64,000 bases of DNA from Rhododendron vialii (taxonomy: Eukaryota; Streptophyta; Magnoliopsida; Ericales; Ericaceae). Position 1 is the first letter of the stretch, and the number at the start of each line of letters is the position of its first letter. Shown here in pieces: positions 1 to 19,735 of the stretch. Under the pieces are notes generated by a model that was given only the letters and a program-made list of their open reading frames with translations, did not search any database and was not told the origin of the DNA. A program made the position numbers and the translations under genes. The stretch covers positions 2,152,501-2,216,500 of the forward strand of contig NC_080564.1 in the NCBI RefSeq assembly GCF_030253575.1, written 5' to 3'.

Positions 1-1819
1 ACAAAAAAGAGTGTTGTTAGCTAATCATCAAGAGAAAGTAGCATATAACACCAGTGAAAACTCTGTTATTGCACTTCCACTAACTCTAACATTGGACAAA
101 ACAACAGGCTTGATGTTAATTAAAAATTGCAACTACCACAATTATTGAAGCATGTTCCATTGTAATTCCAACATCAAATACTGGAGCATAAAAGCATTGG
201 CTGCATATACCCTTTGAAATGAACTCACTAATTCAGTTGGCCACATTTGGTTGCTTTTCATTTCCAAACACATTATGCACATGATTTGGCCCTAAAAGAT
301 TTGTCCTACACTACGTACTCCTTTGATTCTTCAAAATGTGAACAAAACAAATCCTCATTCTAAAAAATCTCACAAAAAGCTCATCCAAACAGGGCCTTCA
401 GGTGTGGGTTGAACTCTATTGCAATCAGGAATACCGAATTTAAGTAACTAATTTTCATCCTACCAAGGAAATGTGTATATGGTCATATAGTGCATATGCT
501 TACAATGATTTGAATGAATTTTCAGGGTGCAACATTATCGTTCGTTGAGTATAAATTTTAAAATCACTGTCCAACACATTTGCACAAAGCACCAAAACTT
601 CTTCTTAGTACACTATGTCAAGCCCGTCCAAGTTTTGAATTCAACATTCAGCTCAACCATCGCTGATCAATTTAATTCCAAGCCGCTAGTCAGATCTCTA
701 GGAGTTGCATGTTTCTATTTTTGATAACTCAAGTGTCCCGGCTAGCTTATACGCAACTCGACTAATCCGGGGGACCAATCCCAGGGGGGCGGGGGATTAA
801 AGCCAGAGCAAAGCCCCATATGGACAGGTCACAAAGGTTTTGCATGTTATGGATCCAAAAATGCACAAAACCAGCTCAATTTAGTTCCAATTATTTCTCA
901 AGAGATTTCTATTCTTTAAAACGATCAAAATCCATAGTAGACAAGTAAATCATCATGTATATCCACAAAGGCTGGATCTTTCACAAATTAACTTCGATCT
1001 ATTCAAATCCGTGCACATATACCTCGCAGACATCGAAATAATCACAAGTCCTTACGTACACACAGACATGTACACGGGAAGACAAGTATATCATCATGTA
1101 TATCCACAAAGGCTGGATCTTTCACAAATTAACTTTTATCTATTCAAATCAGTGCACAATACCTCGCAGACATCGAAATAAACGCAAGTCCTTACGTACA
1201 CACAGACATGTACACAGGTATACCCGTCAGCATTCCCAAATGCAATGTTAAGCAATAAAAATCTAGAATTTTAAAAGCTATTTCTAGTAAATGAGAAGAA
1301 CAATAGAAGACAAAAGTAAGTATCGTATGAATACAATAGTTACTTGCTCATTTTATCCACAAAGGCTGGATCTTTCCAAAATTAACTTCGATCTATTTAA
1401 ATCAGTGCACATATTGCAGAAATAGAAATAAACGCAAGTCCTTTCGTACACACAGATATGTATACCTATATACCATCGGCATTGCCAAATACCATGTTAC
1501 GCATCGAAAACCAAGAATTTCAACAGCTATTTCTAGTAACTGAGAAGAACCGTAGAATACGAAAGTACTTCTCATACGAATACAACACTAGCTCGTTTCA
1601 TCCACAAAGGCTAGATCTTTCACGAATTAACATCGATCCATTCAAATCGGCGCACATCTACATTGCAGAAATGGACCGTACAAACAGACATATACACGTA
1701 CACGCCCATCGGCATTCTTAAATGCAACGTTGAGCATTCGAAAAACCTAGAATTTCAACAGCTATTTTCGAGCAACTGAGAAGAATCGCACACAAGATCT
1801 GTAACAGTAATAGAAATAC
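1..1819 (-). other. Intron 1 of the TM9SF gene (incomplete)
   Basis: The donor at 1814-1819 opens an intron that runs off the left edge of the window. I looked for the expected second exon (a family motif starting SETYRYFDLPFC) and did not find it, so the intron is at least 1.8 kb long. It holds a diverged tandem repeat (about 935-1800), described separately, and a short dispersed repeat around 728-790. The rest is AT-rich and shows no coding. Confidence 0.7.
935..1800. repeat. Diverged tandem repeat, four copies
   Basis: A landmark motif close to ATCCACAAAGGCTGGATCT recurs at about 961, 1101, 1355 and 1599. Each copy is followed by related text: an AATTAACTT..ATCTATTCAAAT block, a GCAAGTCCTT.CGTACACACAGA block, and from the second copy on a CAACAGCTATTT block. 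The full unit is about 245-255 bp; the first copy is about 140 bp and lacks the second half. The copies differ by many substitutions, so the array is old. It lies inside intron 1 of the TM9SF gene. Confidence 0.8.
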
Positions 1820-1989
1820 CTAGGGTTGTGAAAGGGGCCGACTTTGTTGGCGTAGAGAGGGACCGGATCTCCGGATTTGTACCTGTGGTCGGACCCGTCC
1901 GATCTCACCTTTGTGACTGCGGTGGAGGATAGGAGCACCGCGGCAACGACGACGACGATCCACCCCGTCGGTTTCTTCATTTCTCTCAT
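1820..1989 (-). CDS. Transmembrane 9 superfamily (nonaspanin/EMP70) protein, first exon only
   Basis: This exon encodes 56 residues plus two bases and ends at a GT donor. It begins with a hydrophobic signal peptide (about residues 10-28). The conserved lumenal start of plant TM9SF proteins follows: DGSDHRYKSGDPVPLYANK, then VGPFHNP. Family members are Golgi/endosomal nine-span membrane proteins with a large lumenal N-terminal domain, implicated in sorting of membrane cargo. The remaining exons lie off the left edge. The start used is the first of two in-frame ATGs (1989 and 1980); either is possible and they differ by three residues. A 28-bp GA/CT microsatellite sits 6 bp upstream of the first ATG. 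The family call is firm; the paralogue cannot be decided from one exon. Confidence 0.85.
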
Positions 1990-1995
1990 TCGCCC

Positions 1996-2023
1996 AGAGA
2001 GAGAGAGAGAGAGAGAGAGAGAG
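1996..2023. repeat. (GA)14 microsatellite in TM9SF leader
   Basis: A pure GA run reads as CT in the sense of the minus-strand TM9SF gene and ends 6 bp before its first ATG. Confidence 0.95.
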
Positions 2024-2879
2024 CAGATCTGGATTGGGGGTGTAATTGTCTAGTAATAAGAGGGAGGAAGAGTGCAGGCGCTCGAAACGGGTGAAGGGGA
2101 GCACTTTTATTGTGATGGGGGGGTTCGTTAATTACGCAATTAATAGTAAAGCTTTTTCAACGCGCGCTTTTGTGAGGGCAGTGACAGAAAATCGACGCGA
2201 CCGGCGAACCGACAAAAATAGCAGGAAAATTACCATAAGAGTGGAATGGGGGCCCTATGGTGAGCTCGCACAGAATGCAGTGAGTAAAAGAAATCTCAAT
2301 TCATATCATTAAAAATATTTTTAGACGGCTACGAGTAGTCACTACATCCTTTGATGCTGGCCTCCGATCCCCCATAGAGTTAGGGGGTGTTTGGCTGTCG
2401 GGATTGCAGCAGATCGGTTTGGCTCTAAGTTTTGCAAAATTTGGATCGAGTCCGAAATTTGCAATCAAAAATCGAACCCGAATTGATACCCGTCGGGTTT
2501 TCTCTCATCTAGATTGTAAGTGTATCCGACGTGGATCGATTCAGTTCGATTTTAGAACTCGATTTTTATGTCGTATCATAGGAGGGTATTTATGCAGAAT
2601 ATTTTTAGTACAGTATTTTATAAGGGCATTTCAAGCTCGGTTTGAGTTCAGGTTCTAGTGTGGATAACGTGTGGAACCGAACCCGAATCGAAACCCGTTC
2701 ATTTCTTTAATTTAAAAATCAGATCCGAACACTGGTTGTAAAAATCATCCTAATTGAGCGGGTCGATTCATGTATCTATCGGTTCGGGTAAAATTGTCAT
2801 CCCTAATTGGCCGCGCACATAAGTTTTTCATCTTTGCATTTTATATGATGGGGAGCCCATTAGGAAAATCGGACCCGAG

Positions 2880-3067
2880 GGTGTTGTAGTGCACTCCCCA
2901 CACCAATTCGGCTGTCCATCTTGGTAATGAACGGCTCGGATTTTCATCCGAACAATGGACGGCTAAGATTTGTAGAAGCTTGGATTAAATCCAAATCATC
3001 TGCATCGAGATGGACAGTCGGATCGACCGCACAACACTATGTAGTGCAGCTGGTGCACTACAGCCCC
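2880..3067. mobile_element. MITE-like inverted-repeat element
   Basis: The left end reads GTTGTAGTGCACTCCCC. The reverse complement of the right end reads GGGGCTGTAGTGCACCAGC, so the two ends share the core TGTAGTGCAC. The interior contains imperfectly repeated words around GGACAGTCGGATC and ATGGACGGCTAAG, resembling a class of non-autonomous plant elements rich in ACGGCT. No clear target duplication was seen and no family is assigned. Confidence 0.45.
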
Positions 3068-4692
3068 TACCATTCCAGGAAGATCAACCATGCCAAATTA
3101 AGGGAAGTGAGATCTGAAATATGCACACCTTTATTGAGAGTGAACAAAACGAGTATGAACAAAGTTACCCTATTGGAATATAAGAACCTTTGATTTGTTT
3201 TGCTTGCGACCCTACTGATAATTCACCACAAATCTACGAAACGAGCACAAAGTCAATGCTTAAGCGTTGTTTCCACATGGCTACAATTAAATTAATGCAT
3301 GCGTAAATAGCACCCTTGTTTTCATACTGTTAAGATGTCCCCATGAATGAGGCCACCAACCAACGGATCGGGATATTGCTTTGCATGTTGAGGAGTGGCT
3401 GTCACTAGGTATAAGAGAAAAATCAAACAACTTATAATCACCAACCTAAGGGATATGATTAATTTTGGTTGGGTTTATATTAGGTGCCATTGATTGGTTT
3501 TCATTTTTTCAAAAGCGGAATAATGGGAAAAGATATCGAAAAATCGACTCTACACTCACAATGAGTGCCAAAACTACAAAAGGGTTTGCAAGAGACTTGT
3601 GAGCTTCTAACCATATCGACAAGAACAAGCAGATCATAGAACGTTGAACTAGTCGCCACCTGCAACATTTGAAAGAGAAAGAGAATAGACTCAATACTAG
3701 AAAGCTATTGGGCTCGCGAGTGTGAACGTGAAAGACTCATCCCGTTGCGAGCATTGAGTAGATTTATCGATATAATTTTCCAATATCCGTAACAGGCAGT
3801 GCCGTAAACACATTTTACCAGTAAGTGGTTTTGTGTATTGCAAAATCTTACACACAAGAACCCAAACTTGCCAGCAACCTATAGCAGCTATTAACTGGTA
3901 GGGCGATGCGAGAAGATTTTAACATTATAAACAGCAGAGGTGCAAAATGGAGTTTCCAAATGAACAATCCTGCCAAGACTTCACTCAGATTCCGAAGCAG
4001 TTTTTTGATAATTAGCAGAACTTGCCAACGACCTAAAAGCGGCGTGTAACATCTCACACTCCAAATGGATTGATTTAAATAAATAAATAAAAGCTTTATT
4101 CTAATCATAGTATGAAGGTTAATACGCAAATAAACAATTTATCAATTAAACATAGCGTAAACAAAGCTGCCAATGTCATACTTTCAAGGCCTCGAGTCAT
4201 CCAGCATATCGTGCCACACATAACCTGAAATATCTAAGTTTCTATGGGGAATTCCGCATTTACAGTAAATTGCACTCAAAACCATAGTAACAAACGCCAT
4301 TTCAAGGGCACAATGACGAAACAAAGTGGTGCATCCATTTAAGATTATGTGATTCATACAACACGTTGATGGCAATTAGAAATCGCAGGTGTTAGAAAAG
4401 ACAACTACCCAAATCTTCTCGTTCACCCCTTTATTCCTCCTAGCGATATCCCCTTTATTCTTCTTTCCGAAACCCATACAAATGGGAAACGCTGTTGGGG
4501 TCTTCAAATCACCTATCAGGAACTACACGGAAGTGGAATAAGAAACCACCTATCTAAAAAAGATTAGAAAATAGAAACAACAAAATACTATCCTACAACA
4601 AGAGAACAATTTGCTCCAGAACTTGATCAATCACGAAAAATCAAAACACAATCACTTCAGCAACCATTGAGCCACGGAGGCGAAGTATGCAC

Positions 4693-7327
4693 CTACAGTT
4701 TGGCTCTGCAAGAAAGCCTTGCCTTCAAATCATCCGCCACGGCATTGATGAACTCCTCGGTATTAAGATAGTGTTGTCTGATAAGCCTGCACCATGAAGG
4801 AAAAAGTTATCACCTGAAAGCACGTCAAGGAGGATGAGTACAAACAAGGCCCATAAATGACTCAGTTACTTAGATCCATGTATTATAAGTGCAAGATCTT
4901 TGGTCATCTTCCCAGACTCCACAACGCCAATGCAAGCTGCTTCCAGCTTCTCAGTGAAGTCTAAGAGTCTTGCATTATCATCCAACTTTGCTCTGTTGCC
5001 ATAAAAAATTAACTTGTTCAGTTTCGTTATCAGACAGGAAAAAGGAAGTGTGATAGCAAAATATCAACCACAAACGAAATTTGAGGAAGCCAGCTTAACA
5101 TGTAAACTAGTCATCATTCGACACCTGTGTGCAAGCCCTCTGGACCATGCAAAGATTGATGCTATGCTATTTGTGCTGGTTTCACCACCATTCTGGTGAA
5201 CCCTGTAATGGCGTGTAACAGTGCCATGGGCTGCTTCAGCTTCTATGGTCTTTCCATCAGGGCATACCTGAATCCAGTTCATAGCCCATTAAAATCCAAA
5301 ATGCAGATTCACGTGAGGGATCCAAATGTGAAAGAACACGTAAGAGTTTTTTTGGTATGAATGGGTAAAGTCACAGAAGCAAAAATGAAATGAAGAGCAA
5401 TGTTTCAGAGAAAGACAGTGGAAGAGAAAACTAGGAAAAAAATGGAGACACCAATCACACAAAGATATTGAGACACCGAAAGGGCTAAGTACACAAAAAT
5501 ATATAAGCAACAGAATCTGCAATCGTTTGAAAAACAAACATACCAGAACAGACGTCATCAAACCAAGAGATCCAAACCCTGTCAGAATTGCAGCCAGAGA
5601 AGTTAAGACTTTAGATCACACAAAGCTCATAAAGGAAAAGTGAATACAGTGACAATTCATCGAGTAACCATTCTATTAATGTCTAAAAACCAAGGCACAG
5701 GATACAAGAATCTCTATATTGTCTGTTACTTTGAGGTCCTAGAGTTCTTTGTACAAACCTTGTGCTAAGAAATCACTCTGCACGTCCCCATCATAGTTTT
5801 TGCAAGCCCATACATAACATCCTTCACTCTTAAGAGCATAAGCAACCATATCATCAATGAGTCGGTGTTCATACCTACCAATTTAATCCTTTAGATCCCT
5901 GAAACATACAATCTACCGCAAACTGGGAACATATACTTGGATTTATTATGACTTAAAAACTTATCCCAAACAGGCCTAGATATTCAGCCACTCACCATAG
6001 CCCTGCAGCCTCATACTTTGGTTTCCACTTGGTCTCGTACACTTCCTGAAATATGTCCTTGAATCTGCAGAAATATAGAGAAAGTGAGGTTAGACTGAAA
6101 AGAAGGTACTGGATGCAGAAACACTCTCTGACATGCAGATGAATATCAACAAGAATACAATTGCACAAGGCAATTAAAAAGAAAAGTGAGATCGTAAGTC
6201 CATATAACAAGCTAAGGAAGAAATCTGTGTACCTCCCATCATATTTCTTAAGAATAGTATTCTTTGTGCTAAGATAAAGAGGCCATTTTTTCTGGTAAGC
6301 AGTGTTCATTGAAGCTTCAGCAAAAGCATAAATGGACTGTGTGCCAAGAAAACAGAAGGCGAATTGAGTTGCCTACTGGAATATAGAAAGCAACTTCACC
6401 ATACCACAAAAGAATTTGCAAACTCAAAACCTCATCAGTGTTGTACATGGACAAAGCCACTCCTCCAGCACCACTGAAGTTGTAAACCTCCAACTCTGTC
6501 TTCTCGTCTTTTCCTTCTGGTACTGCATATTATTGAGCACATTTTTCTAGAAAACACAATTCTTAACAAGTTATGTGGGGTCTTACGGTGAGGGAGACAA
6601 AAAATATAAAACTCTACCAAACACCAATTTGAGCTTTCCAGGTCCTTTGATGACTGTATCAGTTGCTTTGTATTGATCTCCAAACGCATGCCTTCCAATG
6701 CATATAGGCTTTGTCCACCCTAAGAAGGATAGCAACTATTATAGCACTATTACATCATTCAGAAGAATGCAGCAATATAAAGTACCTGGGATGAGCCGGG
6801 GAACGTTTTTGCAAATAATTGGTTCTCTGAAGACCGTGCCTGCGGAAAGTGCCAACAATAATGGCCCATCACTAATAGATATGTCAAGCAATTCACAGTT
6901 CCAACTTATGAACAGGTACCAAGTTCACCAACCATTCAGAATATTCCTAATGGTACCATTAGGACTCTTCCACATCTGCTTCAAATTAAACTCCTTCACA
7001 CGACCTTCATCTGCAAATTGCCATACCATTTGCTATTAACATCTTGTCCGTGCTTGTTAACGATAAATCACAACTAGTTCAACGGAAACTAAGAGGCCTC
7101 AAGCCGCCAATTGATTTGCCACTAAACTCATCTACCTGGAGTAATGGTTGCACACTTGATTGCTACATTGTACCTAAAATTCACCATACTCGTCATACAC
7201 CAGGACAAGAAATATATATATACATCTATATAAAGATGTAATAGTAGCAGAACATGAGGGGGCAAAGGAGCAGCTCGAGCCGATCACTGATGACCAACTA
7301 TGCCCCTATCCACTTGGGGGTTAAAGC

Positions 7328-7378
<51 letters not shown>

Positions 7379-10300
7379 TGGGTTCTCAATCCATAATCAT
7401 TCTTACTTAAGAGTTGCTTCCGCACTTTCAATAGTAACTTTATCATCAGTTGCATCACGATGAGGAAGGCCAAGGTCAAAGTACTTAATATCCAACTCCA
7501 AGAAAGGGAGAATAAGCTGTGATACAACACCACAAGTATAAATGCTCAGAAACTAAGAGGGGTTCAAAAGAAATAAACAAAAGGGGAGAGCTAGATAGGA
7601 TATTAGGATACATGAACAAACGAAGAACTCTGCTACCTTATCCTTTATTGATTTCCAGAAGACTCGGGTCATCTCATCTCCTGCATCGTGGAATACAGAA
7701 TAAAATAAGTTGGAGAAAGAAAGCAGATTTCTATAAATCCAAGGAATTTCTAGCCTTCACAATTCTCTTGGTTCTCTTAGTTGTAAGCATTTCAGAGATA
7801 AATTTTTAAAATTCTACAAAGAAAGTTCTTCAAAAAAAGAAATATTGGCATCACCAGTCTCCATAAAAGAACAAGAATTTCCACTCAGCCTCAACAAAGA
7901 GACATACTACACGGCCCCAAGGGGCAGATCAGTTGGTAAGGGACCACACCTAAGTAGGGCTGTAAACAAGCCGAGCTTTGTTGAGCTCGAGCTCGGCTCG
8001 TTTACTAAACAAGCCCAAAATTTGAGCTTGAGCTCGGCTCGAACCTTAACGAGCCGAGCCCTTATTGAGCTGAGCTGAGTCATTTACTAAACGAGCCTCT
8101 TTAATCGAGCTGAGCCACCCTTAACGAACTGAGATTTTGTCAAACAAGCCGAACCGAAAACTCAAGCTCGGCTCGTTTACTAAATGAGCCGAGCCAAACC
8201 AAGCCTTAACGAGCCAAGCTCGCGAACTGCTCGGTTCATTTACAGCCCTACACCTAAGGAGGTAGATGATTCTAATGAGTTTTTGCTCTGCGCAGAACTG
8301 TGCATAATGGGAAAAAAAATACGCGTTTCCTTCTGTTTGGTGAACTATTGAGCTCCCATAAAAGTCAAGCCCCTCACAAAAATACAATGTTATGTATGCA
8401 CATTTGCGTCCAAAATAGATAAAACCCATGTCTCTGTGATCGAAATTATGAAAAAAAATGCTGATCATCTTCTTAATAAGTGAGAAACCATGAAATGATT
8501 ACCCACTCCAATTATGTATAGGGCATGGTAGTTCAACTAAATGATTGACTTAAAGTCTCAAGAAACACGAATAACCAAACCAAACTGAGCCTTATGTCCC
8601 AATCACTTGGAGTCGGCTACATGGATCATTTTCCTTCATTAAGCTCTGTCAAGGGCCACTAATTCACACAAACCCATTATACTCGTATCTAATGTCAATT
8701 TAGGTATACCTCTCCCCGTAGCATTGTTACCCAAAGCTATCATATCCGCTCTCTTAACTACTGTATCTCCTGGTCTATGATAGACAGGCTCAAATCACCT
8801 TAGCCTATTTTCCCCCAACTTCTCCTATATAAGTGCTACACCTACCATTTCACAAACCGTTTCATTTCTAATCCTGTCTCGTCAAGTCTTACCACACCTC
8901 TACCTCAACATTCTCATTTCCGCTACACTCATCTTGCTCACTTGTTATTTCTTAATAGGCTAACATTCTGTCCCGTAAAGTATCGCTGGTTTTATAGCAG
9001 TTCCATAGAATTTTCCTTTCAATTTTGTAGGTACTCTCTTGTCACATAGTACACCAGTAACGCTCCTCCACTTGAGCCATCCCACTTGAATCCTATGGGT
9101 CACATCATCAGCAATCTTTCCATCTCTACTAATAATTGAGCCTAAGTACCTAAAATAATCACTCTTTGGTATCTTCTGGTCTTGGATCATCACTATTTCT
9201 TCATGCGCACTACTGGTACCACTAAACTTGCACACCTTATACTCAGTTTTACTCTTACTTATCCGAAAACTCTTTGACTCTAATGCTTCCCTCCAAATTT
9301 TTAATTTCGTATTAACACTTCTAGCGATTTCATCTACGAGGATAATGTCATCTACAAACATCATACACCATGGGATATCCTCCTGAAATTGTCTAGTCAA
9401 TTTATCCATAATTAAGGCAAAGAGTTACAGGTTCAAGGCTGACTCTTGATGCAATCCTACAGATTGGAAATTCGCTCGTTTCCCCTATTGGTGATCTAAT
9501 GATAGTGACGGCATCTTCATACATGTCTCTAATCACCTCGGTATAACCTTTGGTCACTCCCTTTCTCTCCAGAACCCACAATATGATGTCTCTAGGCACC
9601 CTATCATAAGCCTTTTCTAAGTCTATGAAAATCATATGGAGATCCTTCTTCTTTGCTCTGTGTTTTTCTACCAATCTCCTTAATAAGTAGATAACTTCCA
9701 TGGTTGATCTTCCAAGCATGAACCCAAATTGTTTCTCTAACACCATAGTCACCATCCTCAATAATTCTTTCCCACAACTTCATCGTATGACTCATCAATT
9801 TGATAACTTCGTTGGGCATCTTCCTAGTCATAATAATCTTGTTGAACTTCGTTAACCAAGTCACCCCCAGGTCACCTAGACTTTTCCACACTTCAATAGG
9901 GATACCATCTGGTCCTAAGACCTTACCTGGTTTCATCATTTTCAAAGCTTTAACCACTTCGAACTTTGGTATTTTCCAATAAAACTCATATTCTATGTTC
10001 TCGCCAGGTACATACACTTTCTCCCCACCAAAGCCTCCTGCATGTTTCTCGTTTAACAACTTCTCGAAATATGACTTTCATCTATCCCTGATCGCCTCGT
10101 CTTTCACCAACACCACCGAATCAATACATTTTATACACTTAACTTGAGAAACATCTCTAGCTTTCCTTTCTCGCAACTTGACAAGTTTATAAATAATCTT
10201 TTCTTCATCTTTACTATCAAGTCTAGCGTAGAAATTCTCATTGGCTTTCAACTTAGCTTTGCTAACGGCTTTCTTAAAAAACAAGGATAGCCACTGAAAA

Positions 10301-11205
10301 TATGAAAGTCGGACTCTTTCAATAGCTAAACATTAACATGTTGAATGATACTGAATGCCTGATGATAACAGAAAGTGATGAATTTCAAAATCTTTCCGAA
10401 TTGTCTAGGAAATAATTTAAATTGTATTATGACCGGCGTCAATTTGAAACATTCACCACATCTGGTAAAATAAATAAGCTCTCCTAGTTCCATTAAATAT
10501 CAAATGGGGCATCTGGTAGAATCATTCCCTATTTGAATGATTTGCTTACCTTTCACCCGTCAATATGGAAAGAAATTTTTGTATCCCACCTAAAACCTTC
10601 AGCTATTAGGTAGAGATTCAAGTATCCAACATGTACATTACCACATTCTGTCATAACTCATACCGACAACAATGATGTGGGTTGTGGGGTAGTCTAACAT
10701 ACTTACCATCTACTTCACTCACTAAGCTCAAGGCAATTACATTTGCAACGATCTAAAGAAACTAAATTAGCAAAATAAATTCATGCTTCACTCTGAATAG
10801 AGTGTAATAGGAATTCAACTGTAGCATATGGCAGAGCGTAGCACAAGGAGATCAGAACAAGGCATGCATACAAACATAGGTAATCCGTGACCGCTGATCC
10901 AGTCCAAGCAAGTCAATTCGAGTATACAAAGCAACAAAAAATAAACTATATTTTTAAGAATTAATCAATTCTGAAGTTCACTCAAAACGTATATACATAA
11001 AACAGTGTTTATCTATAAATTCACAGGATTACAGTGTAGGCAGATACATATAGTATGTATGATATATATGTATATCTGACAACCGCAATTACACATATCG
11101 AACAATCTCGGAACTGAAAAACTAGTAATAAGTAGAGGGATTTGATGATATCTCACCATCCATCTCGACGATTGGGTTAGCGACCTTGATCTTCTCGAAC
11201 GCCAT
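4693..11205 (-). CDS. ICDH: NADP-dependent isocitrate dehydrogenase, cytosolic type, 15 exons
   Basis: The enzyme oxidatively decarboxylates isocitrate to 2-oxoglutarate and makes NADPH. CDS exons: 11157-11205, 7637-7680, 7407-7516, 7136-7173, 6933-7010, 6786-6839, 6618-6719, 6431-6522, 6233-6336, 5996-6064, 5759-5874, 5544-5578, 5125-5267, 4870-4992 and 4693-4786. They total 1251 nt (416 aa), all with GT-AG introns. Visible motifs: N-terminus [30 protein letters not shown] in the substrate region; GRHAFGDQY (about 133-141); and the isocitrate/isopropylmalate dehydrogenase signature [20 protein letters not shown] (about 273-292) across exons 11-12. No transit peptide is present, which fits the cytosolic type. 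The protein ends in CRAKL, a possible weak peroxisomal signal. The first intron (3.5 kb) carries transposons but leaves the reading frame intact. Confidence 0.97.
7334..7377. repeat. (GA)n microsatellite in ICDH intron 3
   Basis: A run of about 22 GA units lies between ICDH exons 3 and 4, about 160 bp from exon 4 and 30 bp from exon 3. It is likely to be length-polymorphic. Confidence 0.95.
7955..8250. mobile_element. hAT-like MITE, GAGCTCG-rich family, copy 1
   Basis: The element begins TAGGGCTGTAAACAAGCC and ends TTTACAGCCCTA, giving terminal inverted repeats of about 13 bp. A perfect 8-bp target duplication, CACCTAAG, flanks it (7947-7954 and 8251-8258), which is diagnostic of hAT-type insertion. 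The interior consists of repeated GAGCTCG / CGAGCCGAGC words on both strands. It lies in ICDH intron 1. Confidence 0.88.
8560..10290 (-). mobile_element. Degraded LINE (non-LTR retrotransposon), reverse-transcriptase region
   Basis: Minus-strand fragments in several frames (10284-10078, 10059-9604, 9761-9402, 9409-8960) together cover a reverse transcriptase. Visible pieces are [31 protein letters not shown], the catalytic region [13 protein letters not shown], and the active-site box FVDDIIL. Frames change at least twice, so the copy is dead. The 3' end near 8560-8640 has the plant-LINE-like text TCACTTGGAGTCGGCTACAT (plus strand) and a CCAAAC-type tail. The protein text looks like the RTE-type plant LINEs, but I cannot prove the clade. 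No endonuclease domain is visible, so the copy is 5'-truncated. Confidence 0.88.
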
Positions 11206-11273
11206 CTCTCTGTCTCTCTACCTCCCTCTCTCTGCTTGTATGCACCACTGTTGAATGTACGTATATACAGAAT

Positions 11274-11313
<40 letters not shown>

Positions 11314-12354
11314 TTTGGAGAGAGAAAATGCACCTTAAAAAGGGAGGGGGGGCTCAATTGCGTGAACAGTCTATTTAATAACCGAATGTCCGGGTGAGGA
11401 TCTACGCACCTCAACGAATTTCAAGATTTTGAAATTAACGACCGGACAAATCTCTAGTGGTTTCAAAGTTTAAAATGTTCGACTTTCATGGACTTGAAAT
11501 TTGCGATCTCTTAAAGAGCAAGCCATTTAATTGCTTTCCCATGCTTATTTTTGCATAAACCGATTGGTGGGAAACCTCTAAAATGGACCAATTCAATTAT
11601 TAGATCTTGTAAAAATACCCGCATCTTTTTGGGATTTCAAATTTCTAAAAAAGACGATGGATTCCTTTAGGATTCTTTCATACAATACAAAAAAGTTCAA
11701 AAAAAAAGAAGATAAATTACAAAATTTTTCTTCAATATGTTGCATTCACACTCTCAAATAGAGATATAATAAAGGTGGATTAGAGATGCTCTGATACCCA
11801 CTTTTGTCATCTCTCTGGTTCTCCAAAGAGATCGGAGACCAATTCCCCGAAGACCTCCCAATTAAAGAATCCACTTCAATAATCAGAATTGGAATTGTTC
11901 GCTTTTTAAAACTCCGCATGAACATCAATTACATCACAACTATACTCATCGGATATTAATAGACATGTTCCCGGAACATGCAAAAAATGAGGGCCCGGCA
12001 TAAAGTAGCATGGCATTTTAAGAGGAGAGGGAGTAATTGTCAATTGTTAAGAAAAGTAGGTGGGAAACATGAAGGCTGAGAATAATACTGATTCTAACTG
12101 AAGCCGAAACAAATGAGTTATTTTCAACTTGGAGGCTCAAGGTGACAATTTAACATAATAGCTCAATGAGGGCTTAAAATACAGACATGGTTGAAAATGA
12201 AGTCACAAAATAGGGCTTGGCATCATAACAGCAAGGGCTCCACAAGCATTCTAATCAGAAAACAAAATTAACCATTTATTTGTACTACTATGAAATTTTA
12301 CACCGGTCAAAACGAACAAGGCCGGGTATTACAAGTTTAAGACGAGCAACAGCT
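11206..12354. other. Intergenic between UGPase 3' end and ICDH 5' end
   Basis: Both flanking genes are on the minus strand, so this 1.15 kb holds the ICDH leader and promoter and the UGPase 3' UTR. A GA run at 11276-11310 reads as CT in the ICDH sense and lies about 70 bp upstream of its ATG. There is no other gene. Confidence 0.7.
11276..11310. repeat. (GA)n microsatellite in ICDH leader
   Basis: A GA run of 17 units, which is CT in the ICDH sense, lies 71-105 bp upstream of the ICDH start codon. Confidence 0.95.
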
Positions 12355-19529
<7,175 letters not shown>

Positions 19530-19554
19530 TGAAGACGGCACGGAGCTCCGATCT

Positions 19555-19594
19555 AGAGAGAGAGCGAGAGTGAGAGAGAGAGAGAGAGAGAGGA
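19555..19594. repeat. GA-rich tract in UGPase leader
   Basis: An imperfect GA run, CT in the gene sense, lies 26-65 bp upstream of the UGPase ATG. Confidence 0.9.
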
Positions 19595-19735
19595 GAGGTA
19601 TCTAGAAAGGCAGAGAGACGAAGGTGGTGAAGTGGTGGTTATATATGTAATTGTGTGTGTAGATTTTTGATTGATTGGCGTTTCGAAGGATAGGAGGGTC
19701 AAGGGTGGTATATGCCTTGTTCTCTTCTCCTCTCT

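Larger units (their letters stand above)
1990..4692. other. Intergenic, TM9SF 5' flank to ICDH 3' flank
   Basis: No gene was found in this stretch. It begins with the TM9SF leader microsatellite (1996-2023). It continues with an AT-rich dispersed repeat around 2340-2820, whose right end (AATTGTCATCCCTAATT) is typical of a common plant MITE, and an inverted-repeat element at 2880-3067. The left part should contain the TM9SF promoter. About 200-300 bp before 4693 should be the ICDH 3' UTR, but I could not place a poly(A) site. Confidence 0.6.
7681..11156 (-). other. ICDH intron 1, transposon-loaded
   Basis: The 3476-bp intron separates the 49-nt first coding exon from exon 2. It contains a hAT-like MITE at 7955-8250 and a minus-strand LINE remnant at about 8560-10290. 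The rest (about 10300-11150) is AT-rich with no recognised feature. Donor and acceptor are canonical. Confidence 0.85.

Noticed and set aside
935..1800. CRISPR-like array
   Set aside because: Units are about 250 bp, diverged and without unique spacers. This is a plant intron tandem repeat.
7254..7533. Frames on both strands across 7330-7377
   Set aside because: They are made by the GA microsatellite and overlap ICDH exon 3 in the wrong frame.
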